From: Perkinsus olseni
Taxonomy: Eukaryota > Perkinsozoa > Perkinsida > Perkinsidae
Length of the DNA: 64,000 nucleotides
Reading direction: 5' to 3'
NCBI GenBank assembly: GCA_013115135.1
Contig: JABANP010000096.1
Coordinates: forward strand, 81,729-145,728
Shown here: positions 1 to 10,266 of the stretch, in pieces
How the letters are laid out: each line of letters starts with the position of its first letter
Position numbering within the stretch: the stretch's first letter is position 1
Position numbers and translations under genes: made by a program
Notes under the pieces: generated by a model
Databases searched by the model: none
What the model was told of the DNA's origin: nothing
Seen by the model: the letters and a program-made list of their open reading frames with translations, nothing else

Positions 1-1115
1 CATGGCGATATCTGGTCTACCTTCGCTCTAGGGAGTAGTGTATTCGCAGAGTGCTCTTGGCCATCGCCCGGCTGCCCGTAGGTAACATCCGAGCAATTGT
101 ATTAGACCACACTCAGCGAGTTGGAGATCTTCGTGAGGATGTTCGTAACGCCCTCCGCATCGAGGCTTTGAGGTGATCAGCCTTGACGAGCATGTGGATA
201 GCATTTTCCACTACCAGGCTCATCATCTTTCTCCGAAACAGCGATGAAGTGCTTGAGAGTCTCAAGGATTTTCAAGACAAGGACTACACACATTGCCAAC
301 AGGAGAAGGTTACCTCCACCGGTGCGACCGTACAAGTGGTGACCCATTCTCGGAAATGTCTATCTGCACAGAACGGCGCGATCGCTTGAGCCTCCAATCA
401 CATGGTGCTACCCACCGCAGGCCTTGCAGGTGAAGCTGGCGTCCTGTGCAAGGTGCTGCGGCAATGGCATGAGCAGCCCTTGTCGACTCTAGGGACGTTA
501 CGTGACTTTCTCGGTGCTGAGGCAGCTCGAGAATGGTTACTGTTTTGGGTCAAATCGTTCAGGTACCCTCCATGGCAAGCCCTTCGCTCCCATCCACTCG
601 AGTAGAGCGGAAACCACCGATTGTCAGATACTACGACTCACTCACTTTCGACATCTCCCAATATACGGTGGACGTGATTAGCGAATTGTATGGTAGAGGT
701 CACGTTGAGCCTGGGCCACACTCTAGCAGCTTCACCACACGGTTCCCTTCTTGGGGAGGGCTCAGGTAATTTAGATCGTAGTGAGAATTAGAACAGTCTC
801 CAATCGTATATGTATAATATTCTAGACAAGGCCTTGTCTTGCAGTTACACTATTCGAGTCACAGTCAACGGCTTCCTCATCAACGTCATTGAAAGCGATC
901 CGTTATCGACTGAAGAGGTGACAGCAGCTCTTCGAGCCCGGGGTGCAGCAGTGACATGTCCCTCAGAGAGAGCTCGTCGGTACACGGAGACGATCAGTAG
1001 CGAGGATGGTACAACGAGAGTTCAACATGTGAACGTGTCTTACTCTGACCTCTCACGGGTAAAGAAGATTCTATCATCGATCGGCATTTGGGTTATAAAG
1101 TCGTCGCCCACGTGA
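1..1115 (+). other. Unrecognised coding fragments, possibly the 3' part of a gene entering from the left
   Basis: Several open stretches follow one another on the + strand: about 60-180 (with a run resembling TQRVGDLREDVRNALR), 533-769 (VERKPPIVRYYDSLTF) and 810-1115 (VTVNGFLINVIESDPLSTEE, ending in TGA). Frame changes between them could be short introns as in neighbouring genes. I recognise no family, signal peptide or membrane segment. The last piece has a protein-like composition but could be chance. The following 300 nt (1126-1374) is also open but of low credibility. No function is proposed. Confidence 0.25.
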
Positions 1116-1702
1116 GCCACATGATGTGCCTCGAAGACTCTCGATAAATGGGAAGCGAGTAGTTCGGTTGGAGGCATCGAAGCAGCTCCTCATGAATGTG
1201 TTATGCCGACTTCACTTCACCGATCGACCAAGTCCGCATACACGCCTGATCCCTATCCCCAGGGGAATTCACAAGCGGCGACCTCGAAGGAGGTTCGAAT
1301 ATGTTCTTGAAGTGCCACGATCAATATCATATCAAATCAAGTATATCAATCACAGCTCCTCAGTATCATGCTAGCACGTCTCCCATCTCGGTGTTATCAT
1401 ACCCATGTTTAACACCTACTACATGCTAGCATCAACTGACTGCCGCTGCCTCTAGTAGCCACGATGATAATAGGTGTGCTACAGTGTCCCTCAGCGGGCA
1501 CTTTCCAAACCATGACGATTGGTGTTGGACTAGTATACGTGATACCACGATCGCTTCGAGTGTAGACGTGAAAGCACCAGTAACATCAATCACAGCAACC
1601 AACACAGAAGCGTCGGGGGACGTGAGTGAACTACAGACACAAAGCCGAACGCCGACAAAAAAGAAAAATATGTATCGAAGACACCCATCATGATCCCAGC
1701 AT

Positions 1703-2390
1703 TCAGTCTTCACCCTCCTCCTCTTCAAGGCCCTCACCAGGTAACCTTCTAGTGGCGATGAGGTGAGCGTAGGTCTTGGGAACATCAATTGTCCTCTTGA
1801 GGGGCTCGTCCAGGAATATACTGCCACTGCGCTTGCTGAAATGATGCATGATGTTACCGGGGACTCTCCAAAACGCCCAATTCTGCCAATATGACGATCT
1901 GCAGGGCCAGATGGTGAAGGACAGTAGCATGTACCCAATCGTACCAGCACAGACGAATATCCTGAAAACGATGAGTGTCGTTTGGCCCCGAGAGGTTGTA
2001 GCAGAAACCTGAGGGAACTGCACTGCTGATGGAATTCTCCGTAGCTGATAGCTGGCTTGGTGAAGAATTCCTTAGCATATCGGAAGTTGCCGGGGAGGTC
2101 ATACAGTGGCGGCCCTCGGGCGGCATTGCCTGAGATGAATCGATCATGGATCATTGACCTGGTTATGATGATGATGTTGTTCCTCACCGAGCCTTCTCAC
2201 TTGAATCCCCCTCCTGGGGATAGCCGCAGAGGCTGAGCGGATGAGCATGAGTGCAACGAGAGGACACTACAAAGAAGGTCATGCCGAATACTTTACGGAC
2301 GGTGCCGTAAGACAAGGAGAAGCGAACAGACGAGACCGTAGAGGCCGAGCGATGAGTTCCCCAATAGAAGAATCTATCGCGGCATACCAT
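1703..2390 (-). CDS. Small single-pass membrane protein, unrecognised
   Basis: The most protein-like path uses at least three exons. The first starts at ATG 2390 (MVCRDRFFYWGTHRS). A middle exon around 2030-2130 carries ARGPPLYDLPGNFRYAKEFF. The last exon, about 2020-1703, carries a hydrophobic segment (TLIVFRIFVCAGTIGYMLLS), then a Trp/Arg-rich stretch (SSYWQNWAFWRVPGN) and an acidic C-terminus (GLEEEEGED, stop at 1703). A basic N-terminus plus one TM near the middle resembles small mitochondrial inner-membrane subunits, but that is only an impression and no family motif is visible. Exact splice sites were not resolved. A 251-residue open frame covering 1432-2187 overlaps it, and only its segment near 2030-2130 looks real. 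Confidence 0.4.
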
Positions 2391-2642
2391 CGTTCGGGAT
2401 GCTGATTGAACCAACCATGCAACTCGGAATCTACTGTGGATTCCTCAAATCCACAGAGCAGAAGGGAATTTAACGTCTGAATGCCGATATTGGAATCGAT
2501 CCTAAGTTTCAGAGTTGGTTGTAATGATGCGTTGGCGGGTGGCGATGAACGCAGGCGCAAGATCGGTCACTGCGCCACGAAATTAACAAAGATGCGCCAT
2601 TGCAGAACGCAACCGATCCACGAGTATTTACAGCTTGATGTA

Positions 2643-5600
2643 ATGTCGACCGCTATAAGAGTAGGTGTGAGGATACGACCCCTCATCATACCGAGGGAGG
2701 AGGACATGCCTACAATTGTGAGTGAAGAAGGACAACGACAGGCGACAAAGAATCTCAATCCTAGGTCACTACCGATGGCAATACTGTTGCTATTGATATC
2801 GAAACCGAACAGTTAGTTGGGCCACCGAAAGTTGAACCTAAATACTTCACTTATGACAGCGCATTCTCACCGAGCGTCACGCAGGTTAGATGCTGTCCTC
2901 GTGGGCAGAGTGATGGAAGCGTGTTGGCTCAGGAGGAGCTCTACGCTAGCATCGGAAGGCCCATCAGAGACTCCGTCCTCAACGGTTTCAACAATTGCCT
3001 CTTCGCCTATGGTCAAACGGGCAGTGGAAAAACCCACAGCATCCTCGGTAGGAGTGTGATGAGGTGTCAAGGACGTCCAAGCCTCCATAGGGACCGAGGA
3101 TTCACCCGGCGTATTGCGGCACCTCATGGAAGAGATCTTCAGCGCTGTCGAGGAAGTAGCGCGGCATTCACCTGTTGTTGCTCAAGGGTCATTGGAATGT
3201 AGACGATTGGCTGTTCAGGAGAAGCATAACGGCAACCAGCTCTGTGTGACGGTCTCCTTTCTAGAGATTTACAATGAGCAACTTCGAGACTTACTCGATC
3301 CAGAGACAGTACCTACCGCGATTGCTCTACAGCGGCGATCAGTCGGTTACGCGCTGGACTATCTATGACAGTGAGGGAGGGTGTGGTTTAGTTGAACGAG
3401 CTGAAGTCTCCAAATGCACTGAAGCCGCCGCCGGGGTCACCGGGCAAGAGAAGGCCCAACACACCGCCTCCACCGACTGTGATGGCTGATGAGCCGTCCG
3501 GTAAAAATGACAAAAGGAAGAAGTTATTCGTACATCAGCATCCCACTAAAGGAGTCTTCGTAATCCTTGCTATCCTACCAGCGGCGTTCAGTCCGACGTG
3601 CAGGTGCCCAACCTCACCGAGGCGGCATGTGGAAGTCTCAGTGAGTGCCTGTCCTTCCTCAACCTAGGGCTAAGACAACGGGCCACGGCACAGGTGAATG
3701 TCTCTCGAATCCTTGATGACTGTATGATAGAATACATCTCAGACTAACATGAATAGTCAGAGCAGTAGAAGCCACAGTGTGTTCACTATGCGATTGAGGA
3801 AGAGGCTTACCACGGATCAACAACAGCATAGTAGACGGGAAGATCGTTCGGAGTAGTCAATCCACTGTTATACCAGTAGGGACCTCCTCGGTGCACCTTA
3901 TCGATCTTGCGGGGTCGGAGAGGACTAAGAGGAGTGGAGCTGTAGGGCAAAGAATGAGGGAGGGCCAGTCGATAAATACAAGCCTTTCGGTAGTAACGAT
4001 AGCAGCACGTGTGTTGGTGATGCGTGGCAGGTGTTGGGACAAGTGATATCGAAGCTTTCAACGGCTAAGGGCGCCAGCTCGGTATCGCATATACCCTTCA
4101 GGCAAAGCAAACTCACGTAATCACCATCACAACCTCAAACGCGTCTGCGGTAGTCGTAGATACCTTCTCACTGATGCTTTGACTGGCAACAGCCACACAT
4201 GGATGCTGGCAGCAGTATCCCCAGCACGTCATGACCAGGAGGAAACACTCTCCACGCTGAGGTTCGCCAGCAGTGTTAAGAAGATAAAGACCGTAGACGG
4301 TTGGTGTAGAGTGAGAGGTGTAGATGACCTCCTGTAATAGATACCAATACGATCTCCAACGCCAGAGCCACGAACGGCAATGCAGCCGGAAGCTGTCGTC
4401 AACAGGAGGTCGTATAGTTCAGGGAAATGGGAGGCTCCGAGCTCTGAAGTGTCACCCAAGGGCAAGCTCAGTCCTGGTCAACGGAGAAGGAGGAGGTAGC
4501 TCGGTGGTGCTCGAGTGTTGTGAGAAATTCTTACTGAGAATCGGGGATGGTGTGGTATGTTATTTCGTGGCTGATGGCGAGGGAATCCAAAGTCGCAGCG
4601 GGGGAAATTCTAGTGGGATTGTAGAGAATAACAGCCCGTCTATGTAGATTCAAAATACGGGAAACAGTTGAGCTTGAGCCATCAGCTCGTTCGGAGACCT
4701 CTCCAACAGTCCCTGCCGCTGTGGAACTGAGTGCACAGAGGTAGTGGAAGCAGTGCCTCTGCTGTAGGAGGGAGGACGGCATATCAGTTACCTCGAGGAC
4801 TCCCTCGATGATTGGGATGCTAAACTACGGGCCTCCAGTAAGCTCTTGAAGGAGTTGAACATGGACAACATACACGATATAGCCGGGAGGAAGGCTAAGG
4901 AGCCGTACGACTACATCACACGACCACGACCATCGCTGCGGCTGCTGTAGATACATTCTCAACATCAGCGATGATCCATCTCTATCGGGTTGTCTAGTGT
5001 ACTTCCTCAACTCCACAAAGGGTTACACCATTACACTCGTGCTCACGACTGAAGCACGCCTTCAGGCGCCGAGTCGAAGCATCACACGACAGTCGGCTGC
5101 GGACCCGATAATGATATCGTCCTCAGCGGTCTTGGCATCCCTGATCAACTTTGTGATAGCCTACTCGTCACTGCTGCCCCGCCATCATTCTCGTGTACAG
5201 GCACTCTGATCGCCGACTCCTCGAATGCTGTGGCAACGGTCGAAGTAGAGCGGACAGCTCCTCGGGAAAGCACGGGTGAGATTGAATCATTTTCGTGGCG
5301 CAGTGACGGGTGTGATGGCAGGCCGACTGGTAGTGGGCGGCCGACTGCTCGATGAAAGTGGTCAACGCCATCGCCTTCAGGAGCGGAGAGAGAATCATCT
5401 TCGGGAGAGCATTCGTGTTCCGTTTGGTGAGTGGATACAGGCCTCCACCACCACCCTGCCGCCGTCGTGACGAAAAAGAACTCGCGCCGCTTTCCCACGT
5501 GGTTGCTTATGAGAGCTCGAATAAACTCCATCTCTATCTGGAGTCTTCCACTTCTTTATCTGGAACCCCAGCTGTTAGAATTCTAAACTGCACGGCAGCT

Positions 5601-6414
5601 TCAGCATCCTGGTAGGTCATACCTGGCTCATCGCCGGTCCTTCGGAGTGAGAGCATGAGCAAGAGCCGGGGGATGTCAAGTCGTGGACTGGTAGAGCCAG
5701 TCGTAGAAGAGGAGGAGATACAGGAAGTTATCGTTGAGAGTTCTTTCGCTGACACCCAGACGGTAAGGATGGTGTTCGGTTGGATGATGGCGGTGGATGA
5801 GCGGTGTAGGCCAAGATGATGGCGGAAGTTAAAGTCATTAATAGGATCCTCGACGACATGGGAGTTACCGAGCACCGTGGAAGATTCATTCATGCGTATT
5901 CACACTGAATGCATGGCTTGTGTAGTGCTCTCGACCATCAGGTACAGCGATGTTCTAACACGTGTACAAGAGGCTAATGATATCCTAGATGAGCTGCGCT
6001 CAAGCTCGGGCATTAGCCTCAGTCTGGTCGTACTCGCTGATATCTCCCAAATGGCCATCACAGATCGCATGTTGAGTGATGGGAGGCTCGACAGCACCCC
6101 TGCAGCGCCAGGCATGGCTGTAAGTTGCGTCCCCTCTGTTTCTGATCGTCCACACGCTACTGGGCAATGTATTACGATCACAGTTATTTTCGAGCGTTGT
6201 TTGCGATATAATCATGATTTCGTGCTTTTCATGCTCATGCTCATGCATTCATAAGATACAAGTGAAGCGAAAAGGGGACATTGTGGATGTGTGGTCCGTG
6301 GCGAAGTTCATCGCCAGGCTGGAGGAGATGCGCTCGAAGCACTACATAAGTCGGATGAGAACAGCAGCTGAAAATATGATGACAACATCCACTTCCATGA
6401 CTGATACGTCATAG
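2643..6414 (+). CDS. Kinesin-3 family motor (KIF1/Unc-104-like)
   Basis: Microtubule motor, multi-exon. It starts at ATG 2643 ([13 protein letters not shown]). Verified introns are 2718-2764 (47 nt), 2885-2932 (48 nt) and 3048-3090 (43 nt), and more follow. Motor motifs in order: P-loop [12 protein letters not shown] (about 3007), [16 protein letters not shown] (about 3260), switch [15 protein letters not shown] (about 3750), switch [19 protein letters not shown] (about 3890) followed by [11 protein letters not shown], then PFRQSKLT (about 4100) and [19 protein letters not shown] (about 4170). After the motor comes a kinesin-3-type FHA domain: [20 protein letters not shown] (about 4960), [11 protein letters not shown] (about 5095) and [14 protein letters not shown] (about 5390). 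The post-FHA block has [11 protein letters not shown] (about 5968) and [15 protein letters not shown] (about 6280). The motor-FHA order is diagnostic of kinesin-3, which carries vesicles or intraflagellar cargo. It ends at TAG before 6415, with no PH domain seen. Confidence 0.9.
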
Positions 6415-6762
6415 TTTCTGATCGCCTCCGATCATGATTCAGCGATACACTCGCCAGTCGTTGGGATGTAACTCTTACCCCCCTGCATCATCTGTGCTTT
6501 CGTTGTGGTACTCAGTATACCGAGAGTGAAAGTATTTCGCTCAGAGTGGTAGGTGGCAATTGGTAAATAGACATTCTACCTATCTACTCATATTTTCGCT
6601 CGCCTTGTGCATGTGGGACAGTTGGGCAGTTTCGTTTATGTCCTGTTCATTGTTGGACATGCGTGCTAATAATCTTCATTGAGTTACTCCAATTTTCATC
6701 CGCGATGCTCGCTTTTTACTAGTAGGTTGTTTTATCCAGAAGTCGTTGATTTATCTCTAATC

Positions 6763-7177
6763 ATGTACTCCTTCCTCGCTCTTGCCGTTCTTGCCTCCTT
6801 TATTATCAATCAAGTTGATGCTGGGTCTGCGGTGGTTATCGCTGAGAAGCTCTTGGGTGCCGATGGCGGCTACTGCCAGCGCGTCTGTGATGAACGTCCT
6901 GAATGCATTTTCAGCTATTGTGGTGATGACAACAAATGTCACAACTTGGGTTCGGCTGACTCGAACGAAGTTGTTCCCTGTGGCGCCACCACTACTTCGT
7001 TCGACAGCTGCACTTCTGCCTGCGACTCCGTACCGGATTGCGCGGCCAGTACTTGGAAGTCTTTCTGCAAGACTTGGCTCGCTACGCCCGGTCTGCTTCG
7101 GCCTCCTCAAGAACGCCAACGGTTTGTGCTATGAGGCTTCACCTGGCTGCACTGGTACTGCCTATGCTTGCCCCTAA
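6763..7177 (+). CDS. Small secreted cysteine-rich protein with an internal frame break
   Basis: ATG 6763 opens a clear signal peptide (MYSFLALAVLASFIINQVDA) followed by a Cys-rich mature region with CQRVCDERPECIFSYC, CTSACDSVPDCA and SFCKTW. At about 7085-7095 the frame must shift by +1: in the first frame it runs to a stop at 7132, whereas the shifted frame gives VCFGLLKNANGLCYE and ends in GTAYACP at 7177. The expected continuation of the module (C-K-x-W...VCFGL) is split across the two frames, so this is one broken gene, not two. The break sits at an in-frame CCC codon. The SFCK-W...CFGL pattern matches the Cys module of the 35-48 kb and 56 kb genes. It could be a sequencing indel, a pseudogene or real recoding. 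Confidence 0.7.
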
Positions 7178-8186
7178 TTTTGAGAAGGCATTATAGCCTA
7201 TCAGCAGCTGGTCTGCACAAGTTATTTGCTAACAGTAGTTTTTCTGTGCTGAAGTATTTGTGGCTTCTGTACTGCTCTTTCGCATTCCACGTGTGACTGA
7301 CTATTTCATTGCAACCTTTTGCTAAAGTATAAAGTGAGATAGACATGAATAAACTTTTCTGCATGCAAACCGTGCCAGTGTTAGTCTGGAGTAGAGAGGG
7401 TTATCTTTGAATGGATCATGTTAACGATGATTTCTATCATCATGAGTGGGGCAGTCAAAAGTACTCGACTGATTTATCTTAATGAGTAACGAGTCGTAAC
7501 TCACGACTGTTTCTCCACCTCTTTTGCACTACTCGCTGTGAGGATCCCATCTGTCACGATTTTTCACGTGCGTGTAAAACTTGAGAATTTCCACCCGTGG
7601 AGTAAGATCAAAATGCGTAGAAGAGTTTGATTAGTGGAATTCGCAGTCGTCGATAGAGCTGGCTCCGTTCGCGTGCCAAACCTAGACTCAAACACAAGTC
7701 ACCACAGGATTCGGCAACCATCTGAACCCAGCGGCTCGGTTTAACATATATACAACAATATCCATATACAATCGCCGATCAAGCACGACTGGGCACCATG
7801 CCGATATACGTCACAGAATCGGACGCTGAACCTGCCCAAGGTAGCATAAATTTGTGGTGACGAAGCACCAATAACCCTTAGTGACCGTGACATCTCCCAA
7901 CCCTATCGCCGAATCCTGTGACAGCTAGGACGAATGGAATTGTGACATATGCGTCACCATAAGAATGCCGCAGTACATGCTCCTTTGTCAATATTCCGCA
8001 GACACTCTCCCCACCGAGGAGGTATTGCCAGAGCAGTTATTTCATCACGATGACGACACCTCTGTGACTGGAATGGCCAGCACTGACATAAACTGAACAC
8101 GAAATTGGATTTCATAATGACTTTGCACAATGGTGCACTTTACATGTTGATGACCATCACAGAGCAACAAAGAACTCCCAAAAGGG
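7178..8186. other. Intergenic, no gene seen
   Basis: No open frame of credible composition occurs on either strand between the secreted gene and the four-TM gene. The stretch 7180-7480 is AT-rich and may include the 3' UTR of the upstream gene. Short open frames at 8045-8287 overlap the 3' end of the minus-strand gene and look like shadows. Confidence 0.5.
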
Positions 8187-9425
8187 TTACAATGGCAAAA
8201 GTCGCTGAGACGGATCATCAAAGGCCTCATCATCTTCATCGATACTTCCATCATTGGCCTTCATCCTCTTCTTTTGAGCTCGAGTAAACCGACGATAGGC
8301 CATAATTGCAATTAGGAATGTGAGGCAGCAAGCCGCCCAAGAAAGGGCAAAACAGTAGCCCAGCCGACGTGGCTTCCACGTCGCTATTTGAGCTAATGAA
8401 TAGTGTCGTCTCGAGAGGCTCTCGAGCGTGTCGATGCTTCCAAGTGTAGGGCAGATGCCCTCGGTCGACGGATGTGTGACGTAAAGGGTGTATAGCAGAC
8501 ACACAGCGATCGATAGGATGCAGGCTGCGACCTAAGATACCGAGTGGAGCATGAGAGAGAGTCAGTCACCCACCGAGGTAACGAAGACGCCGATAACATG
8601 GACCTTCTGGGCACTGATGTACAGCAAGCCAATGACCGTTAACATGAGGCATAATACAACAGCAAGGATGCCTGTGTAACAGATGTTACCTGCAAGCATC
8701 CACACCTACTGCAGCGGGCGGCCGTGAGGGAGCCGCTTACCGATAGCGTGGAGTCTATGTCGATGCGGACAGCCCCTTTGGGCTCGGGCGAGGAGTCGTT
8801 GGGGCGATGTATGAACATTAGGTGATGATGACCAATTGCCAATCGCTGCTTCAGCGGCGTCGACGAATGCACGTGATCTCGATTTGAATAGCGACCATTC
8901 AGTCTCCTCCCAGCCGCGGCAGTTGTGGCTGAGCGTTCGCAGAACATATCTGGACGAGAAGGGTGAGAGGGGGGCAACTGATGCAGGTACTTCTTACCCT
9001 TCTATTGAGGACTTCCCCTTCTCGGTGGAACGAGTGAGGTCATCCTGAGCACTCCCGGACGATTCGAGTGTAGTTCCAGTGTGGATCAGGAAGCTCATCT
9101 CCATCAAGCCAACGCGCAGCCTTATGTCGACCTTGGCCGCCTCAGTGTGGTTCACTGGTAAGAGCCTGACACCGACGTTACACCGGAAGCGGCACAGCGA
9201 GCATCCTACCCCCAATCGAGGGCGATTTGATGAGAGTCGACAGGAGTGCATTCCAGCCAGGCCTCTCGGTGGGCAGCTGCCAGCCAAAGCCAGGTCGTGA
9301 AGAGAGCGGCAAAGGCCAGTGCGGGACCTGAGTCTAGGCGGTAGCGGACCGACGAGGATTAGTCTCTCACCTGTTGAGCAAAAGCTACCAACTATCCTTT
9401 TAAACCGGACATAGAGGCTTCCCAT
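8187..9425 (-). CDS. Four-transmembrane protein of claudin/tetraspan-like topology, unrecognised
   Basis: The gene starts at ATG 9425 (MGSLYVRFKRIVGSFCST). A GT-AG intron beginning GTGAGAG joins in phase to TM1 (GPALAFAALFTTWLWLAAA). A loop follows with ECTPVDSHQIALDWG and then VNHTEAAKVDIRLRVGLMEM. TM2 is GILAVVLCLMLTVIGLLYIS (about 8660-8600), TM3 spans about 8590-8480 across an intron (VHVIGVFVTSVG then VAACILSIAVCLLYTLYV), and TM4 is LGYCFALSWAACCLTFLIAI (about 8330). The C-terminus is cytoplasmic-looking, basic then acidic (SIDEDDEAFDDPSQRLLPL, stop at 8187). A long first extracellular loop and three clustered later TMs give a claudin-like layout. I see no family signature, so only topology is claimed. 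Confidence 0.65.
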
Positions 9426-10266
9426 TCAAGAGAATCGGGATTAGTTGCACCGGTAGAACAGCGCAAGATACGGAAAATAATGACGAGAAAAATGACAGCT
9501 CCTCGGATCGAACTCGGAACCTCTAATCATCAGCGGGAACAGATTAGTCGTGAAATATTGGCATGATGTTGCATCGCCATTCGGACGTTGACAGTCGCCT
9601 TGCCGCATCCCTCTTCCTCTCCGTACGCTGCAGCATGGACGGCTTTCAAATCGTACGCACGGATACTAAACAGTGACTTACCCGAGGCGGCTGAGTGCTG
9701 TGGCGGTCATCCACAATTACTGACACAGTTTGGGCAGTTACCCCGTGTTATACGATAATTCCTGCATCGTTCTGTATATGAAGGTTACCGAGAGTAGTAT
9801 TCAATGAGGTTTCGGGCTTGGGGCCTACGGGCCGACATAATCACCGTTCCATTCAGCCTTGTGTGGACTTCAGTTTAATGTAATAGCTTGGGCATCCTAT
9901 CACGTCTCACGCATAAGACAGAGCCTCCGAGCTTCAGTTCGGTGTGAGGGAGTCGGGCTTGGCTTACTTGCTGGGTTATTGCAGCGGACCATATGACGCG
10001 TTCAAAAGTGGCAGACTGCCTCTGAGTTGCACTGTGTGCAACTCTCTGAGGGTCGAGCTACTCCGAGGTAACATTTGTACGCAGATCGACCTTGCTCGAG
10101 TACCTGATTCAGAGGGCTAAGCTGCTTACGGTAATTGTCTCGTCTTCTCCCTCACTGCATGGCGAATTGTGATGTTCGAGCGATCGTTTTCACTATCTGA
10201 GGGACTCGCGCAGTACAGTCGAATAGGGGCGTATCCGTCATGCTCTGCACAGATCGGGGTAGTCTT
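9426..10266. other. Intergenic, with a tRNA box-B-like fragment near 9500
   Basis: No gene is visible. At about 9500 the + strand reads CGGATCGAACTCGG, the complement of a tRNA T-loop (box B) sequence, but the flanking T stem does not pair and no acceptor or D arm can be built, so it is a remnant at most. Divergent promoters for the minus-strand four-TM gene and the plus-strand acyltransferase must lie here. Confidence 0.4.

Noticed and set aside
1432..2187. 251-residue minus-strand open frame
   Set aside because: Only a segment near 2030-2130 has protein-like composition. The rest reads across what look like introns and the next exon in another frame.
4324..4647. Open frame with a VNG...GD..YF pattern resembling an FHA C-terminus
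   Set aside because: A much better FHA domain lies at about 4960-5430 in the correct position after the motor, so this earlier match is probably linker or chance.
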